This document shows, piece by piece, positions 31,535 through 43,268 of a stretch of 64,000 nt of DNA (position 1 is the stretch's first letter; every line of letters begins with the position of its first letter). The stretch lies in contig NC_050099.1 of assembly GCF_902167145.1 (NCBI RefSeq), positions 245,098,588 to 245,162,587 on the forward strand. The letters run 5' to 3'. Both the position numbers and the translations under genes were made by a program. The notes below the pieces were generated by a model that was not told where the DNA came from, did no database searches, and saw nothing but the letters and a program-made list of their open reading frames with translations. The stretch comes from Zea mays (Eukaryota; Streptophyta; Magnoliopsida; Poales; Poaceae).

Positions 31535-33182
31535 AGAGTCTATTTGACAATATAGTATTTTTGGAGTTTTTAGGTAATACTATGGTTTTTAAAGGTAACA
31601 CCGTATTTTATACGATGAAGGTCGTGTTTGGCAGCGAAGTTTTTTGATACTGTGGTATTGAAATACCACGGCATACAACTGGTAGGTTATAGCATTAATA
31701 CCATGGTTTTTCATCGGCTCACTAAAACCAAAGTATTCCATGAAACTAGCACATGTTTGGTTCCAAAGTATTTGTTGACTGGCAAACTATCTCAGTAACG
31801 ACTATTTGCAGCAACTGAAGCTAAAACAATCCTGATTAGACTATTGGATATACTCACCGCACAAAGAAAAAAAAATAGCAACATCCTAGTCACTTCGTGG
31901 AGCCTCTGCTTGTTGACTGTTGTCAGATCGTGGAGGCTACAATTCCCAAACATCCAACAGTGAATACTAAAAAAAGCGATGCGTGAAGAAGGCAAGTAGC
32001 AACAGAGAGAAAACTTTGGTTCTAAGTGGAGTATCAAATACCAAAAAAATACCGTAGTATTAGCTAAACTACGGTATTGAAACCATAGATTTTCCATGAC
32101 CAACACTACCGGAATTTAGCTCTTTGTCGAGTGTCATATTCTTTGCCGAGTATTTTATTTCGGGCAATCGGCAAAGAAGCTCTTTGCCGAGTGCCACGCA
32201 AAAAACCCTCGGTAAAATAAACCACTTGGCGAAGAAGCTCTTTGTCGAGTGTTTTATTTTTGACACTCGGCAAAGAGTTTCTTTACCGAGTGTCTTTTTT
32301 TGACACTCGGCAAATGGCTCTTTGCCGAGTGTCAAATGAACTCATTTAGTGTCTTAAATAATCAAATTACTCATGATTTGTTATAGTACATGGGGAATGA
32401 AAACGTAATATAGACATAATTGGTGTAGTAGTGTAGTGGTATAGAAGGGTATACGCGAGAGAGAGGTTGCGAGTTTGAATCTCACTATTTACAAAACATA
32501 TAAGTTTGATTCAAAATAATAGTGAAAAATGATAGGGCAACGTGTAAGGTAATAGGTGGGTTGGAGAGTTGTTCCTAGAATTTAAAAAAATGTTTTGCTG
32601 TTTTTTTTATTTTTTTCGATTCTTAATTTGCCTAGTGCTTTTTAACACTCGGCAAAGTCTTTGCCGAGTGTCCGAAAAAAAGCACTCGACAAAGAACCCT
32701 TTGCCGATGAAATATTTGCCGAGTGTTCTTTCCCGAGTGTAAAATAGCCTTTGCCGAGTGTCTTAGACACTCGGCAAAGAACGTGATTCCGGTGGTGCAA
32801 CCAAACAACATTTAGGCTAGAATACTGTAGTTTTTCTATATACCATTGTATTGTCTTGGAATTCTAAAAATACTATGTTACCAAATAGGCCCGAAGTGTT
32901 TGTTTGTGTTGCAGGATACTTTGCTTTTAAAACCATAGTACTGTGAATACCATAATATTTTTGGAGTATTTAAAACTTCATTACAAACCAAAGTTTTCAT
33001 CACTTGACTAGCTCCTTATACACTTACACTAGAATACTACGGTTTTAGACATTGTTTCCAAACACGTGTTACATTACTTTGGTTTTGAATGCGGTAAAAG
33101 ATACCATATTTTTGTCATGACATTTAAATACAGTGGTATTCAAAAACCATGTTTTTAAAAAACTTTGCTTTCAAATACGGCC
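31535..33182. mobile_element. Cluster of related AT-rich MITE segments
   Basis: Repeated words such as AATACTATGGTTTT, ATACCATGGTTTTTC, GTTTGGCAGCGAAG and CCAAATAGGCCC in both orientations indicate several degenerate members of the MITE family split at 27833-31534. Individual borders are hard to fix. A CACTA element interrupts the cluster at 32104-32797. Confidence 0.6.
32104..32797. mobile_element. Non-autonomous CACTA element
   Basis: A 694-bp element starting CACTACCGGAAT and ending ATTCCGGTGGTG, with CAA target duplications at 32101-32103 and 32798-32800. About twelve TTTGCCGAGTGTC-type subterminal words lie within about 230 bp of each end, in opposite orientations. The 300-bp middle is AT-rich and non-coding. 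Confidence 0.92.
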
Positions 33183-33309
33183 TAAACAGTATGCTCGCTG
33201 CACACAGAATACTATTCGTATTAATTACCGGCATACGCATACCAACCACAGCTACTAGCCTACTAGCAATGGTGGAGCCCCAGAAGAATTTTGAAAAAAA
33301 AATCGTTAA

Positions 33310-33446
33310 GGACTTGTTCGTTTCACCGTTAAACCATGTGGATTGAATGGTATTGAGTCGGTTTAAATCCATAACAAGTCAAAATACATCTCAATACATT
33401 CCAATACACTCCAATCCACATAGAATTGAAATAACCGAATAAAGCC
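33310..33446. mobile_element. Tourist-like MITE
   Basis: A 137-bp element, GGACTTGTTCGTTTCA at the left and TGAAATAACCGAATAAAGCC at the right, with TAA on both sides. It lies about 300 bp beyond the stop codon of the deubiquitinase gene, near or beyond its poly(A) site. Confidence 0.75.
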
Positions 33447-33744
33447 TAATAGATAAACCAGATATGATACAGCCGGGCCACACCGCCCAATATAGATCCG
33501 GCCCATGGGCCAACAAACCTCTTCTGGCATGTAGAACGACAATGGATTGTAGGCTCTTTCAATTTCAACCGACATTGGCAGGCAAGATAGACATTGTCCA
33601 GAACGAAGGTGACCATTATTCTGTTTGCCCCGTAAGAATTACACTGTGATACAATGTAGCGCCAACCATATCCAACGGGAGGAGAATATCAGTTGGAACC
33701 AAATGATGGTCAAGTTTACAGCACAACAGTCTGATCTTGTACTG

Positions 33745-36017
33745 TCATTTGTATTCTTGGAAGTTGACGTGGCCAGTGGCTTGCGCATGTTCCACAGCCT
33801 CCTGCATTGCGCAGAGACAGATTGGAACGTTCAGTACAACCATGTTTGCGGATTTTTAGTTGGGAGTTGAAACCTTTTGCGGTTTACAAGAGCCTTGCCT
33901 GTTGACCGATGACGCCGATCTGGCACACCCCGCAGCGCAGAGTGAAGTTTGCAGTGTCAGTGTAGCTCCTCTTCCTGCATGTTGTTGCATGTCAAACAAA
34001 GCAGTCGATAAAAAAATGTCCACTCCAACATTTTTTTCCCCATGGTTTCAGACAAGTGAGCAATATTATCATCACGGGGAAGTTGACAGGTGTTCAAATG
34101 GCTATGGTTGAGTACCTTTGCGCCTCCCTCACTAAGTTGAGGGCAAGGCCTTCTGCTGGACCAATGGAACGGTCATGATTAACGGGGAAGATTGTCTGGT
34201 CAAATTCTTCAGGTGCACCTTCAGCCGGAGACATCTGATTTTTTTTGTTCATAAAAAAGTAGACCTAATTAGCGCATGCCTCCTGTGTCTTGTTAATTAG
34301 CATAATACCATCAAGAGAGAACTTACAGCGAGAGCATCATAATGCAAACCATCATAAATGAGCATGGCCCTTTCACTGTAATTCTTCTCCTGTGTCAAGG
34401 GGTGCAAAGCTGATAAGTAAATTAACAAATTTGGCATAAGTAGTTAGGGGGAAGAAAGATCACTAACCTGACCATAGAGATCACAGCGGGTGGTCTGAAT
34501 GTCATATGCTGCGATTTCACGCCCGTAGTATTCAGATAGAATAGAGAGCTCAATGGCTCCTTTACAGACACAGAAGGGTTGAAATTAGTTCTAAGAGCAT
34601 TAGAGCAATGTGGCGATTTTACAAAACACCACGTTCAAAAACAATTATTGTTACAGTCTTAAATGCTTTTAAACAGAAACACTTCTACTGACAACTCATA
34701 GTTCTATTGGTGGTTGTGCGCAATTAAAGAGCCTCTCCTAACTAGTAGTAGTAGGTTTCTGATGGAAAGATCATAAAATAACAGCAGAGATGCCTACTCA
34801 GGAACAATGCAGGACTTTAATCCCAACAATTTTCATGGTATAAGGTGAAACTGTTTTCTCTTAATATCTGTTTTTGGGAAAGAAAGTCTTGTTAATAATG
34901 CAAACATTTGAAATCCAGTTCACATATAGAATACCATGGAAACACTTCAAGCTGATTTTCAGCTCTAAAGCTGATGTACAGGTCTATAGTGCTGAAACTC
35001 ACCTCCCCACTTTTCAGGATCCAAAATCCAAGCACAATACGCTTCATTTGGTTTGCCAAGAAACACTTCATTGAATTTCTCAGGATCACCAGCGACTGTT
35101 GCTGCTATGACCTTCGAGCAAAGGGGGGAAGAAAAGGGCAGCTGCGTCAACAAAAAGGTGCAGAGGAAGCAAAATGGCAATACCAGGTCTAAGCACAGCA
35201 ATATCTAGCTAAAAGTAAGAGGAACTCAGTGGAATACAAATGAGCAGTAAATTTATTATAGCTCAAATAATGTGTTTATTGCAATTATTCTCGTTTGAAG
35301 TGTGAACAGCACAGTGGCAGTGGATGAAACAACAGACATCACATCTTTCGTAAATACTCCCTCCGATTTTTTTATTTGACGTTTGATAGTGCAAATCTGA
35401 ACTATTAAGGGTCAAATAAAGAAAAAATGGAGGTAGTATTCTTTAAGACGATAGAATTGCTATATTTCACAAATCATATAATGAAGCAATACTCAACTGG
35501 CCAAGATGCTATTGGATCTAATCTAACAGCTGTCATAAATTATATAATCAGCAGATGGTATTAAAGCAAACCTCAAAACATCTTACCGATGGATTTCAGT
35601 TAGCATCCAGTAGCTCTACTAATCTATCTATATGTAGGGGTGGTAATGGGCTCTAAACTTTACACTATAAAATTTAAGGATCAGGATCTATTTCTATTCA
35701 ATTTTGAACTAAAATTACTTTAAGGGATCAAACAAATTGTGAAGAAACATTTGGAAGAGGCAGGACTCAACGAGGGCCACCGCAGGCAGGTTTTCCAAGA
35801 GTTGGTGGAAGCAGTTACCTGTCTGAGCTCAGAAGCCTTATTTCGGTTGTGCTCCATCACGTAGCTGCACCAAAGCACAGGTGTTGCAAACTGTAGTGGT
35901 AAGCGATCGCTCCATTTGGTAGACCATGAACGGGTGCGGTAGGAGCACTTACCCCACAGCGTTGAAGAGGCAACTGTTATCCGAAGGGATGACCCTCCTG
36001 ACAACGACACCGTCCAT
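33745..36017 (-). CDS. OTU-domain deubiquitinase, OTU1/YOD1 type
   Basis: Eight coding exons on the minus strand: 36017-35953, 35864-35819, 35111-35003, 34559-34468, 34389-34327, 34234-34116, 33974-33899, 33801-33745. They sum to 627 nt, encoding 208 aa, the length I recall for Arabidopsis OTU2 (At1g50670). The OTU core begins at once: VIPSDNSCLFNAVG with catalytic Cys16, then FLGKPNEAYCAWI, DPEKWGGAIELSI and catalytic His120 in IYDGLHYDALA. A C-terminal C2H2 zinc finger follows (Cys179, Cys182, His195, His201), ending GHVNFQEYK. Such enzymes remove ubiquitin from proteins and, in the YOD1/OTU1 branch, act with Cdc48/p97 in ER-associated degradation; the plant role is inferred. Seven coding introns are GT-AG except the last (33898-33802), which starts GCAAGG. 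No defect is visible. The ATG at 36015-36017 is the first in this frame after the putative 5'-UTR intron. Confidence 0.95.
35357..35436. mobile_element. Short Stowaway-like MITE in an intron
   Basis: An 80-bp element in intron 2 of the deubiquitinase gene, starting CTCCCTCCGATTTTTTTATT and ending AATAAAGAAAAAATGGAGGTAG, with TA on each side. It is small and far from the splice sites. Confidence 0.82.
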
Positions 36018-36788
36018 TTCGCCCGGCCTACAGACAGAGCCATCCCAAAGAAGCGCCAATTGAGAACGGAATCTATCTTATTCTTACGCTGAAAGAAGCA
36101 ATCGCAACGCCGCGGGCTACCATAAAATCCACTCGCCATAATAAAGAGCAATAGCGGCAGAAAGACTGCCCTGCCTGCCTCGCCCTTATGTTCCAATCCC
36201 ACGGACGCACGGCACGGCATATAGAAGGAAGGAACTAGGAAGGCACAGAGGTCCCACCCAGAGCGGCGCACGCAGCAAGTTGTCGTGAAATGGGAGGGAA
36301 AATGCTACGGGAAGCAGGAAGCTACCGGGTGCGGGCGGGGTTCTCTGAGAAATGGGCCAGAGAAGGCGGCAGCCAACCACCCCCACGGCTCCAGGCCTCC
36401 ACCCACCCCGCCGCTACCGCTAGGCGGGCGGGGCGAAATCCCACGCCGCAATCGAGCAAGGCGGCCTAACGCGGGGGGCCATGCCGACCCGGAGGCACCA
36501 GATTCCCGCGCTCGCAAGCCGCAGCCCGCAGGCGACGACACGGCCACCGGGCGCGAAGCAGGCAGCGGGAATCACGCACGCAGACCTCGGAAGCAGCAGC
36601 AAAAGCAGAGCGCGGACGCGAGCACGTACCGGGAAGAGCGGCAGGAGACTCGTCGCAGACTTGCAGGGGGACGGGTCGGTCGACACGGACACGCCGGGTT
36701 CTGTCCGAATTCGCTGAACCCTGAATCGAGGGAGGCGAGGAGGGCAGCGGAGGAGGGGCGCGGACAGGAAGGGGGAGGCGTTATATAA
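36018..36788 (-). promoter_or_regulatory. 5' UTR, UTR intron and TATA box of the deubiquitinase gene
   Basis: A TATATAA box lies at about 36781-36788 (minus strand CCCTTTATATAACG). A GC-rich first exon would run from about 36755 to 36630, ending in CCCG before GTACGTGCT. The intron acceptor CTGTCTGTAG ends at 36028, leaving ten UTR bases before the ATG. The TSS position and the UTR intron are inferred from sequence only. Confidence 0.65.
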
Positions 36789-36799
36789 AGGGACCAGGC

Positions 36800-37601
36800 C
36801 ACAGCGGCGAGGAGCGGGGCGGAGCTGCGAAGGAGCAAGAGGCAGACGAAAGTGGCAGGACCGCTGGACCGGGCAGGGCCCCCGGATCTGCTTGGGGCGG
36901 TGTGGCAGCCTGGCAGGCAGAGGGCCGAAATGCTACGGCGAGCGGAGCGGATTCAGGACACGGCAAGGGGAAAACCGGTGTGCACTCCATCTTTTCCATA
37001 CAATTAAACTAGCAAAAGTATTAAACATATTTTTAAAAATTATAAAACATGAACATTTGTGTCTCAGCATCTTTGTATTTTCCCCATAGATATCAAATAT
37101 TGGCCCCAGCAACTAGTGACAGACCCAGAAAAATCTTGAAGAATATGAACAAAAATAATACTCATACTATAAATATATAACTTTGTTTAGTTTTTATCTA
37201 TATTTAATTATATTTTACCGTTTGACGAGCCTGGGTCCATCCTGCCAGTAACTGCGGCTGCGCTGCCCAATACCACGAAAATACGTAACTTGCTACATTT
37301 GTAAAGAGCAAAGGGCAGCTGGACGCGTGGAACGAAGCGACCAGTAAACAACGCAAGCTAAAATATGTTAATAGACGTGTTTTCGAAGACCTTGAAAGAT
37401 CATTAAAACGAGTTGTCATGTTTTCATCTATATGAAACTAATTTTATCTCAATAAAACTTATTTCTTTTAAATGTTATGTTATGTCATTTAAAATTCTAA
37501 TGTAATACAATATTCTCTTTGTCTTATTATATAAGGTGAAACCAGTTCTAGTGAAAAAACAAAAAATACATTTAATTCTAGTACTACTCTAATGATTTAA
37601 T
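36800..37601. other. Upstream region of the deubiquitinase gene, otherwise nothing recognised
   Basis: The first 170 bp are GC-rich and probably part of the promoter. AT-rich sequence with no gene follows. A weak CTCTTTGTCTTATTATATAAGG at 37513 resembles a decayed Stowaway end. Confidence 0.5.
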
Positions 37602-38240
37602 GTGTCTAAAGAGAGCATGTCTTATATTATGAGAAACAAAAAGATAGTTACGTCTAATGATTTTGCATGGCTAATGACTCAAGGGAGAATACAGAGCAAG
37701 AAAAACTTGCTGCGCAAGCGGATTGTGGACGAAGATGTATGTGAAGAATGCAATCAGGAAAGTGAATCGGCGGGCCACATAGTCTTACATTGCCCATTTG
37801 CAAAACGGTTCTGGCAGGCAATAGGCTTTCAAGTACCTGCTGATTTGGATGTCCACGAACTGCATCTTATTGTGAGGCCAACGAACATACCGAAAACTGA
37901 ATTCTCTTCTTTTGTGGTTCTATGTTGTTGGCAACTGTGGAAGCGTAGGAATGCCTTGGTTTTCAGGCAGGAAGCAATCCCCTTAAGCAGGATCCTTCGA
38001 CAATGCAGTGAGGAGGCTAAGAACTGGAGTTACAGACATGGTTCCAAAGAAGCAGGTGTGCAAGCCGCCTGGGTACTGGTGTTCTCAACTGCTAGCATGT
38101 AATATGTAATACCTTAGAAAATTCTTCTCCCCCCTCACCCCGGCAAGCCGGGTCTATAAACTTATGTAAAGCCTTTAGGGGCGACAAGAACATATCAATG
38201 AAAAATCAGGTGGGGAGCCTTTCCCCCGTTGACAGTCAAA
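37602..38240 (+). pseudogene. 5'-truncated LINE (L1-type) 3' end
   Basis: A 166-codon frame (37602-38102) ends a LINE ORF2. It contains the reverse-transcriptase zinc-binding region, CEECNQESESAGHIVLHCPF with its Cys-Cys-His-Cys pattern, preceded by TQGRIQSKKNLLRKRI and followed by VVLCCWQLWKRRNALVF. An untranslated tail with CACCCCGGCAAGCCGGGTC and an A-run at 38229-38237 follows, as expected at the 3' end of a retroposed LINE. The RT and endonuclease domains are missing. The 5' break point and target duplication were not found. Confidence 0.82.
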
Positions 38241-38904
38241 AAAAAAACAAATGGAGTATTAAATATACATAAAACTATCACTGAGAGTAGCTGTTGAGTA
38301 TCGAATCTGGCACTTAGACGGAGACGAACATACGGGTCCATCCATGTGTGATGTGGTCTGGGTCCAGATGATCTTTCGTGACAGCCCAGACGATCTACGA
38401 TCAAATTAATTTAGGCTGAAATCTTTATCTCATGTGTGGTTATATTAACAAATCCATAGAAAACTGTGAACTTCGTCCAAAAACGGGTCCGAACCTCCCC
38501 TGTGTATATGTGTGTATATTACTTCTTGTTAAAACCCGCTGGGGTTTCAGCCTCTCCCCGCACTTCACGGGAATTTTAGCCAGCGCTCTCGCGACGCGTG
38601 GCCACAGACGCGGAGAAAGCTAGGCCTCTTCGACGGAACCGAAATTTTAGTTAAATCGAGCTGAGCCGTGACCCAGGAGTCCGTGTACTACGGTGTACCG
38701 GCACCCTCCTCCGCTACCTTTTCTCCACCTTCTCCACGCCACAACCAGACGGGGTACGTGCTGCCTCGTCGCCACCACCATCGCTCCTCCTCCCCGCCGC
38801 CAGGGGCTAGGACGAGGCAAGAGACAGACCGACAGCCGGCGATGTCACCGCCGACCTGTCATACATGGAGACGGGGCCCGAGCAGGAGGCGCCAGCGGAG
38901 GTGG

Positions 38905-39345
38905 ATCCCTTGGTGGAATGGTGGCTACTGTTCCGGCTCCGGTCAAGAAGAAGCGGAACCTCCCCAGGACTCCAGGTCTGTGTGTGCCCGCCACGGTTGC
39001 TTCGGTGTTGGTGTGCGTGCGTACTGCTGCTACTCCCTCCGCGCCCGTGTTCTCTGACGGTTTGCTTGCTTGGCCGCTGCCGCCGGTCGCAGATCCGGGC
39101 GCCGAAGTGATTGCGCTCTCGCCGAGGACACTGCTGTCCACGAACCGCTTCGTGTGCAAGGTGTGCGGCAAGGGCTTCTAGCAGAACCAGTGCTGCAATT
39201 GCACCACCGCGGCCACAACCTCCCTTGATGCGTGAGATAGCGCCACCAGGTGTACGTGTGCCCTGAGCCTGGTTGCATGCACCATTCCCCTGCTCGAGCC
39301 CTCGGGGAGACCTCACCGAGGATCAAGAAGCACTTCTGCAATTGG
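38905..39345 (+). pseudogene. INDETERMINATE-domain (IDD) zinc-finger fragment
   Basis: The end of exon 1 has PVKKKRNLPRTP; a GT-AG intron (38976-39092) follows at the position I recall for IDD genes. Exon 2 starts DPGAEVIALSPRTLLSTNRF and VCKVCGKGF, the first C2H2 finger, then breaks. An in-frame TAG at about 39179 and a frame change follow; in the next frame LQLHHRGHNLP, VYVCPEPGCMHHSPARALG and RIKKHFC (second finger) are recognisable between stops. IDD proteins are plant transcription factors. The kept intron shows capture from genomic DNA, not from an mRNA. The fragment cannot encode the four-finger domain. Confidence 0.85.
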
Positions 39346-39349
39346 ATAG

Positions 39350-39858
39350 ATGGCTGGTATGGCTGTACTTTGTAGTGACAAAACTGGAACTCTGACTCTG
39401 AATAGGCTCACAGGCTCACAGTGGACAAGAACCTCATTGAGGTTACACTTGAACAACCGTCATTGGTCCTTCATATCTAACCTTAAAATGCTTATATATG
39501 TTTGGTTCAGGTTTTTGAAAGGGAGTTCACTCAAGACCATGTAATTATGAAGGCTGCTAGAGCCTCCCGGATAGAAAATCAAGATGCTATTGATACTACA
39601 ATAATTGGCATGCTAGCTGATCCAAAAGAGGTATAATACTTTTTGAATTGGGATGGAATATGAATATATATATATATATCTGTGTGTGTGTATTGTTTGT
39701 TTGGTGATATGAACATCTAACAATATTTCCCACATGCATGTGCTGGTATTCAAGAGGTTCATTTCCTTCCATTTAATCCTACCGACAAAAGAACTGCCTT
39801 GACATACATTGATAGTGATGGGAAGATGTGTTGTGTTAGTAAAAGTGTGCTAAAGTAG
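39350..39858 (+). pseudogene. Plasma-membrane H+-ATPase fragment
   Basis: Exon piece 39350-39441 encodes MAGMAVLCSDKTGTLTLNRL with the phosphorylated aspartate of P-type ATPases (DKTGTLT). An 8-bp tandem duplication GGCTCACA (39405-39420) then breaks the frame before VDKNLIE. A GT-AG intron leads to exon 39511-39630 ([27 protein letters not shown]). A further exon at about 39742-39856 reads [20 protein letters not shown] before a TAG. The motifs are those of plant P3A proton pumps (AHA/MHA family). Only a small part of the cytoplasmic catalytic region is present, so it is non-functional. It directly abuts the IDD fragment. Confidence 0.88.
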
Positions 39859-40428
39859 GTCTTAACAAATGGATATTGTATGATTTTTCTAAGTCTTTAA
39901 TATGTGTTTCCATGCTCTCTGCTCACTTAAAAGGATATTGTATGATTTTAAATTGCAAATGGTTCTTTAAAAGCTCTGTTAAAAGGGATATTGCTTAAAA
40001 GTTGAAAGTCCTTAATTGCTATAGTTACATTGCTATATCAGTCCAGCGTTTTGGCTTAATAACCCCCTCTATCATTGCATCTATTTGGACCTGCATTCTA
40101 ATTTTTTGTTCTCTTTTTTATGCTCTATCTTTTCATCTGTAGTTGTTTGTATTTTGGGGTCAGGCACGCATTTGCAGGAATTGATTCTTTTAGCAAACAA
40201 GTCGTGTTATTTCTTAATGTCTAAGTGAATACTGCTTTCTTTCTTCTTTCAAGTTGTCGTTACCTTTTAATTTGCCCCTATATAGGTGAGGCCGGAACCA
40301 TTTAAATTATTACCTACTACATTTGATGGTAATGTGAGGACACTTAAATGCTACTTGAAATATAATGTAGACTCCAATTATATATATAATAAATTAATAA
40401 TCATGATCTTCTATGTCATATAATATAG

Positions 40429-42907
40429 TGACCTTGAGATCGGGGAGCTTGCCCGGGTAAGTAATGCATTCGATCACCCTCCCTTCGTTCCCTTTCCCAG
40501 GCTCAACACACTAATCATAGGACCAAGTTGCATCTGAGGATTTTCTTGAACAACTCAAAAGGGACCGGCATGGTCACTGAGTATCTGAGCAAAATGGAGA
40601 AAGAGGTTGGTAAGAAGGTGAGAGTTTCCATTCCTTTCTGCTAGGAAGTACACTGTTATTGTACGCTGTTAGCCTGTTACTGCATGACTTTCCGTATCTA
40701 ATTTCATAACTTTTGACAGATGACACTGAGGTCTCCTCGGACCAATACTGCATTCCAGGAACTCTTCTCTTTGCCAGCAGAAGAATTTCTCATCAGCAGT
40801 TTTACCTGCTACTTGAAGAGGAAATTGCCTACACAGGTAATCGTTTGATTTTTTACTTACATAAATTATTAGATTGAATGATAAATATATGTTTTATGAT
40901 CATTTTTCCCTGTGGAAGAATGCTGAGGGATAATACTTAAAAAGTGTTTGCGTGCACAAATTTTCCTGAATTATGAAAGATATAACATTTGATTTATATT
41001 TTTTATTGAAAAGTAGAGAACATTCAGGAACATTTTCTTACAATCTCATATGTTGTGATTTTGAAAGAGAAACCAACTGAAGATGTAAGCCAGCAGTGTC
41101 TTGTGCATTGATTTCATTTTTTGGAAAGACATGGTCATATTGTTCCTTCCATGCTATGTGATTTAAATATTTGTATATATGCTATTGATTTTGTTTGATT
41201 TATTGGATCAACTCAATGTGTTCATGTGTTCTCAATGGCTCTGAATAGCTCACTACATGTCTAGTCAACTGACAGACTGTTATACTTTTAATTTCAGGGT
41301 CAAGTTTTCTTATCTCCAAGAACAATTGGGTTTTATTCAAGCATGTTTGGGAGGAAAACAAAATTTTACTAACTATGGGAGGATATTGAAGACATACAGG
41401 GAATACCTCAATCAATATCATCATGGAGTCCATCCATTATAATAACTCTTCACAAAGGTAGAGGCATGGATGCAAAGCATGGTGCAAAGAGCATGGACAA
41501 TGGAAAGCTTAAGTTCTGCTTGCAGTCTTTTGCATCATTTAGTGTGGCCAATAGGTAAATGCCCAGCTTCCTTAAACACATCGAGTGTATGTCATATGGC
41601 TCTTATGAATCAAACTCTGGAAATAACTTGTGTCGCAACTAACCGTCTTGATTCTTGCAATATCTTTTGCATGATTTATATTTTTTTCCGGAATAAATAT
41701 TGTTTGTGCTCTACAGGACAATAATGGCATTATGGAAGGCAAGATCTCTGAGCACAGAGCTTAAAGTACAGCTTGCTAAAGAACAATCCCAAATTAACAC
41801 CCTTCAGAGTGAGGACAGTGGGGTCTTTGTTGGTATTGAGGATGCCAAGAGCCTTCAGATGACTGAAGTTTTCTCCTCGACCATTTCGACCAATGTAAGT
41901 TCAGGTGACTTGTATGGCAAATCTAAATATACAATTGCAGTCCTGCACTTGTGCAAGTTCGTTAACTACCTATATTGTGGTCCATCATAAGAGGTTGAAA
42001 CTGACATTCATGTATCTCTTGCCAGATGGCCTCGCTTATGGAGGTGTTTCTAGGAGGATCCTTGGAAATGAAGGTAATGGAGAAAGTTGGATGCCAGAAG
42101 TACTCGGCTACACAGTGGGAATCAGATAAACCCAATGAGTATCAACGACAAATCCATTACAAGTTCAGCAAGAAGCTGTCTCCCGTTGGCGGAGAAGTGA
42201 CAGGAACCCAGTAAAATCTCTTATGCCTAATAAGAAAGGATGGGTTATCGAAGAGGTGATGGAGCTCCAAGGAGTCCTTCTTGGCGACTTCTTTACGGTT
42301 TGTATACGTAACTGAATCTTCTTCCTCTCTAGCGTTCTGGGTTGAATTTGCATGCTCTTCTGCTTGTCAGAAGTCCCCGTTTTCTTTAACGAAAATTTTG
42401 AAGTCTGTTAGATGGAGTATTTCCAGCTTCTAAATTACTCGATGTAACGATCTTGAAACATATAAAACCTTCCTTTTATCAGAAACAAAATGCTTGTCAT
42501 TTGGTCAATTAGTTAGTGTTATGATATTCCGTGCTGTAACGTGGTCAAGGGATAGCTATGTCTATGTGGCGGCAAAAAAAACTGCAGGCGGTCCATTCTA
42601 ATCACCACACGAAAGATCAAGCCTGCTGCGCCGATTTTCTTCTTACCAGCAGAAGAAGAGAAACACGGCACATCTGGATTCTGACCTGCGCTCCTCTCTT
42701 GTTTTTTTTCAGCTCCACATCAAGTACCAGGTCGAGGACCTCGCTCCCAAGAAAAGAGCAAGCAATGTGCAGGTCTCCCTGGGAGTCGAGTGGTCAAAGA
42801 CCAGTAGGCACCAGAAGCGGATCGAGAAGAACGTCCTTTCCAATTCGTCCGCGCGCCTAAAGGAGATGTTCAACCTTGCGTTGAGGGAGCTCTCGCATGC
42901 CAGATAG
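40429..42907 (+). pseudogene. C2-GRAM-VASt-domain protein gene, 3' portion
   Basis: Seven exon blocks with intact GT-AG borders: 40429-40456, 40501-40617, 40720-40836, 41298-41554, 41717-41894, 42026-42297, 42713-42907. They encode the end of a C2 region (RTKLHLRIFLNN), the GRAM domain (FQELFSLPAEEFLISSFTCY; VFLSPRTIGFYSSMFGRKTK; LWEDIEDIQ), then the VASt part (MKVMEKVGCQKYSATQWES; GVLLGDFFT) and the C-terminus LKEMFNLALRELSHAR with stop at 42905-42907. Relatives are Arabidopsis C2 and GRAM domain proteins such as At1g03370. In-frame TAA codons at 41370-41372 and 42212-42214, the second with a frame change, mark it as a pseudogene. It is the largest captured piece. Confidence 0.9.
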
Positions 42908-43239
42908 GAGGCGGAGCGTAATGGCCTTTCGACGTCTCACCCACTGTCCCTGTGCATAACAACAACAGGACCGATCATTGAGTGAACATTTAACACCCAC
43001 TAACTGTACATGGAAAGCTTGGCTGAAGACTGACAGACAGCAACACCAAGAAGAAGAGGAGGAGGTATTGTAGGATACCTCGATAGACAACGATATAGCT
43101 GTATGTTCTGCTTGCAAGTTGTTCTCTCTGTCGACTGTATATGCTGAAAATATTAAAATTGAATAGCTGGAAATGCAAGTGGTTCTCTTTAGGCCATGCC
43201 ATTTACATAGTTATTATCTTCTTCCTTTAACCACTGTAG

Positions 43240-43268
43240 GGCGCCCGAAGGGGCGCCTAATGTTCTAG
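43240..43268 (+). promoter_or_regulatory. Helitron 3' terminus: hairpin plus CTAG
   Basis: A 7-bp perfect stem GGCGCCC/GGGCGCC with loop GAAG, 7 nt to CTAG, then T. The geometry is that expected of a Helitron end. Confidence 0.85.

Larger units (their letters stand above)
38524..43268 (+). mobile_element. Helitron with fragments of three host genes
   Basis: The 3' end is clear: GGCGCCC (43240-43246) and GGGCGCC (43251-43257) form a hairpin, then TAATGTT, CTAG at 43265-43268 and host T. The 5' end is proposed at TCTTGTTAAAACCCGCTGGG (38524); it begins TC and has an AAACCC..GGGTTT hairpin, but the preceding host base is T rather than the usual A, so this edge is less certain. Inside, three gene fragments with introns lie in the same direction. 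39859-40428 and 42908-43239 show no further coding sequence. No Rep/helicase is present. This belongs to a different Helitron family from the one at 27881. Confidence 0.8.

Noticed and set aside
36285..36788. 167-codon plus-strand frame at the deubiquitinase promoter
   Set aside because: Antisense to the GC-rich 5' UTR and first intron; no domain and no grass homologue recognised.
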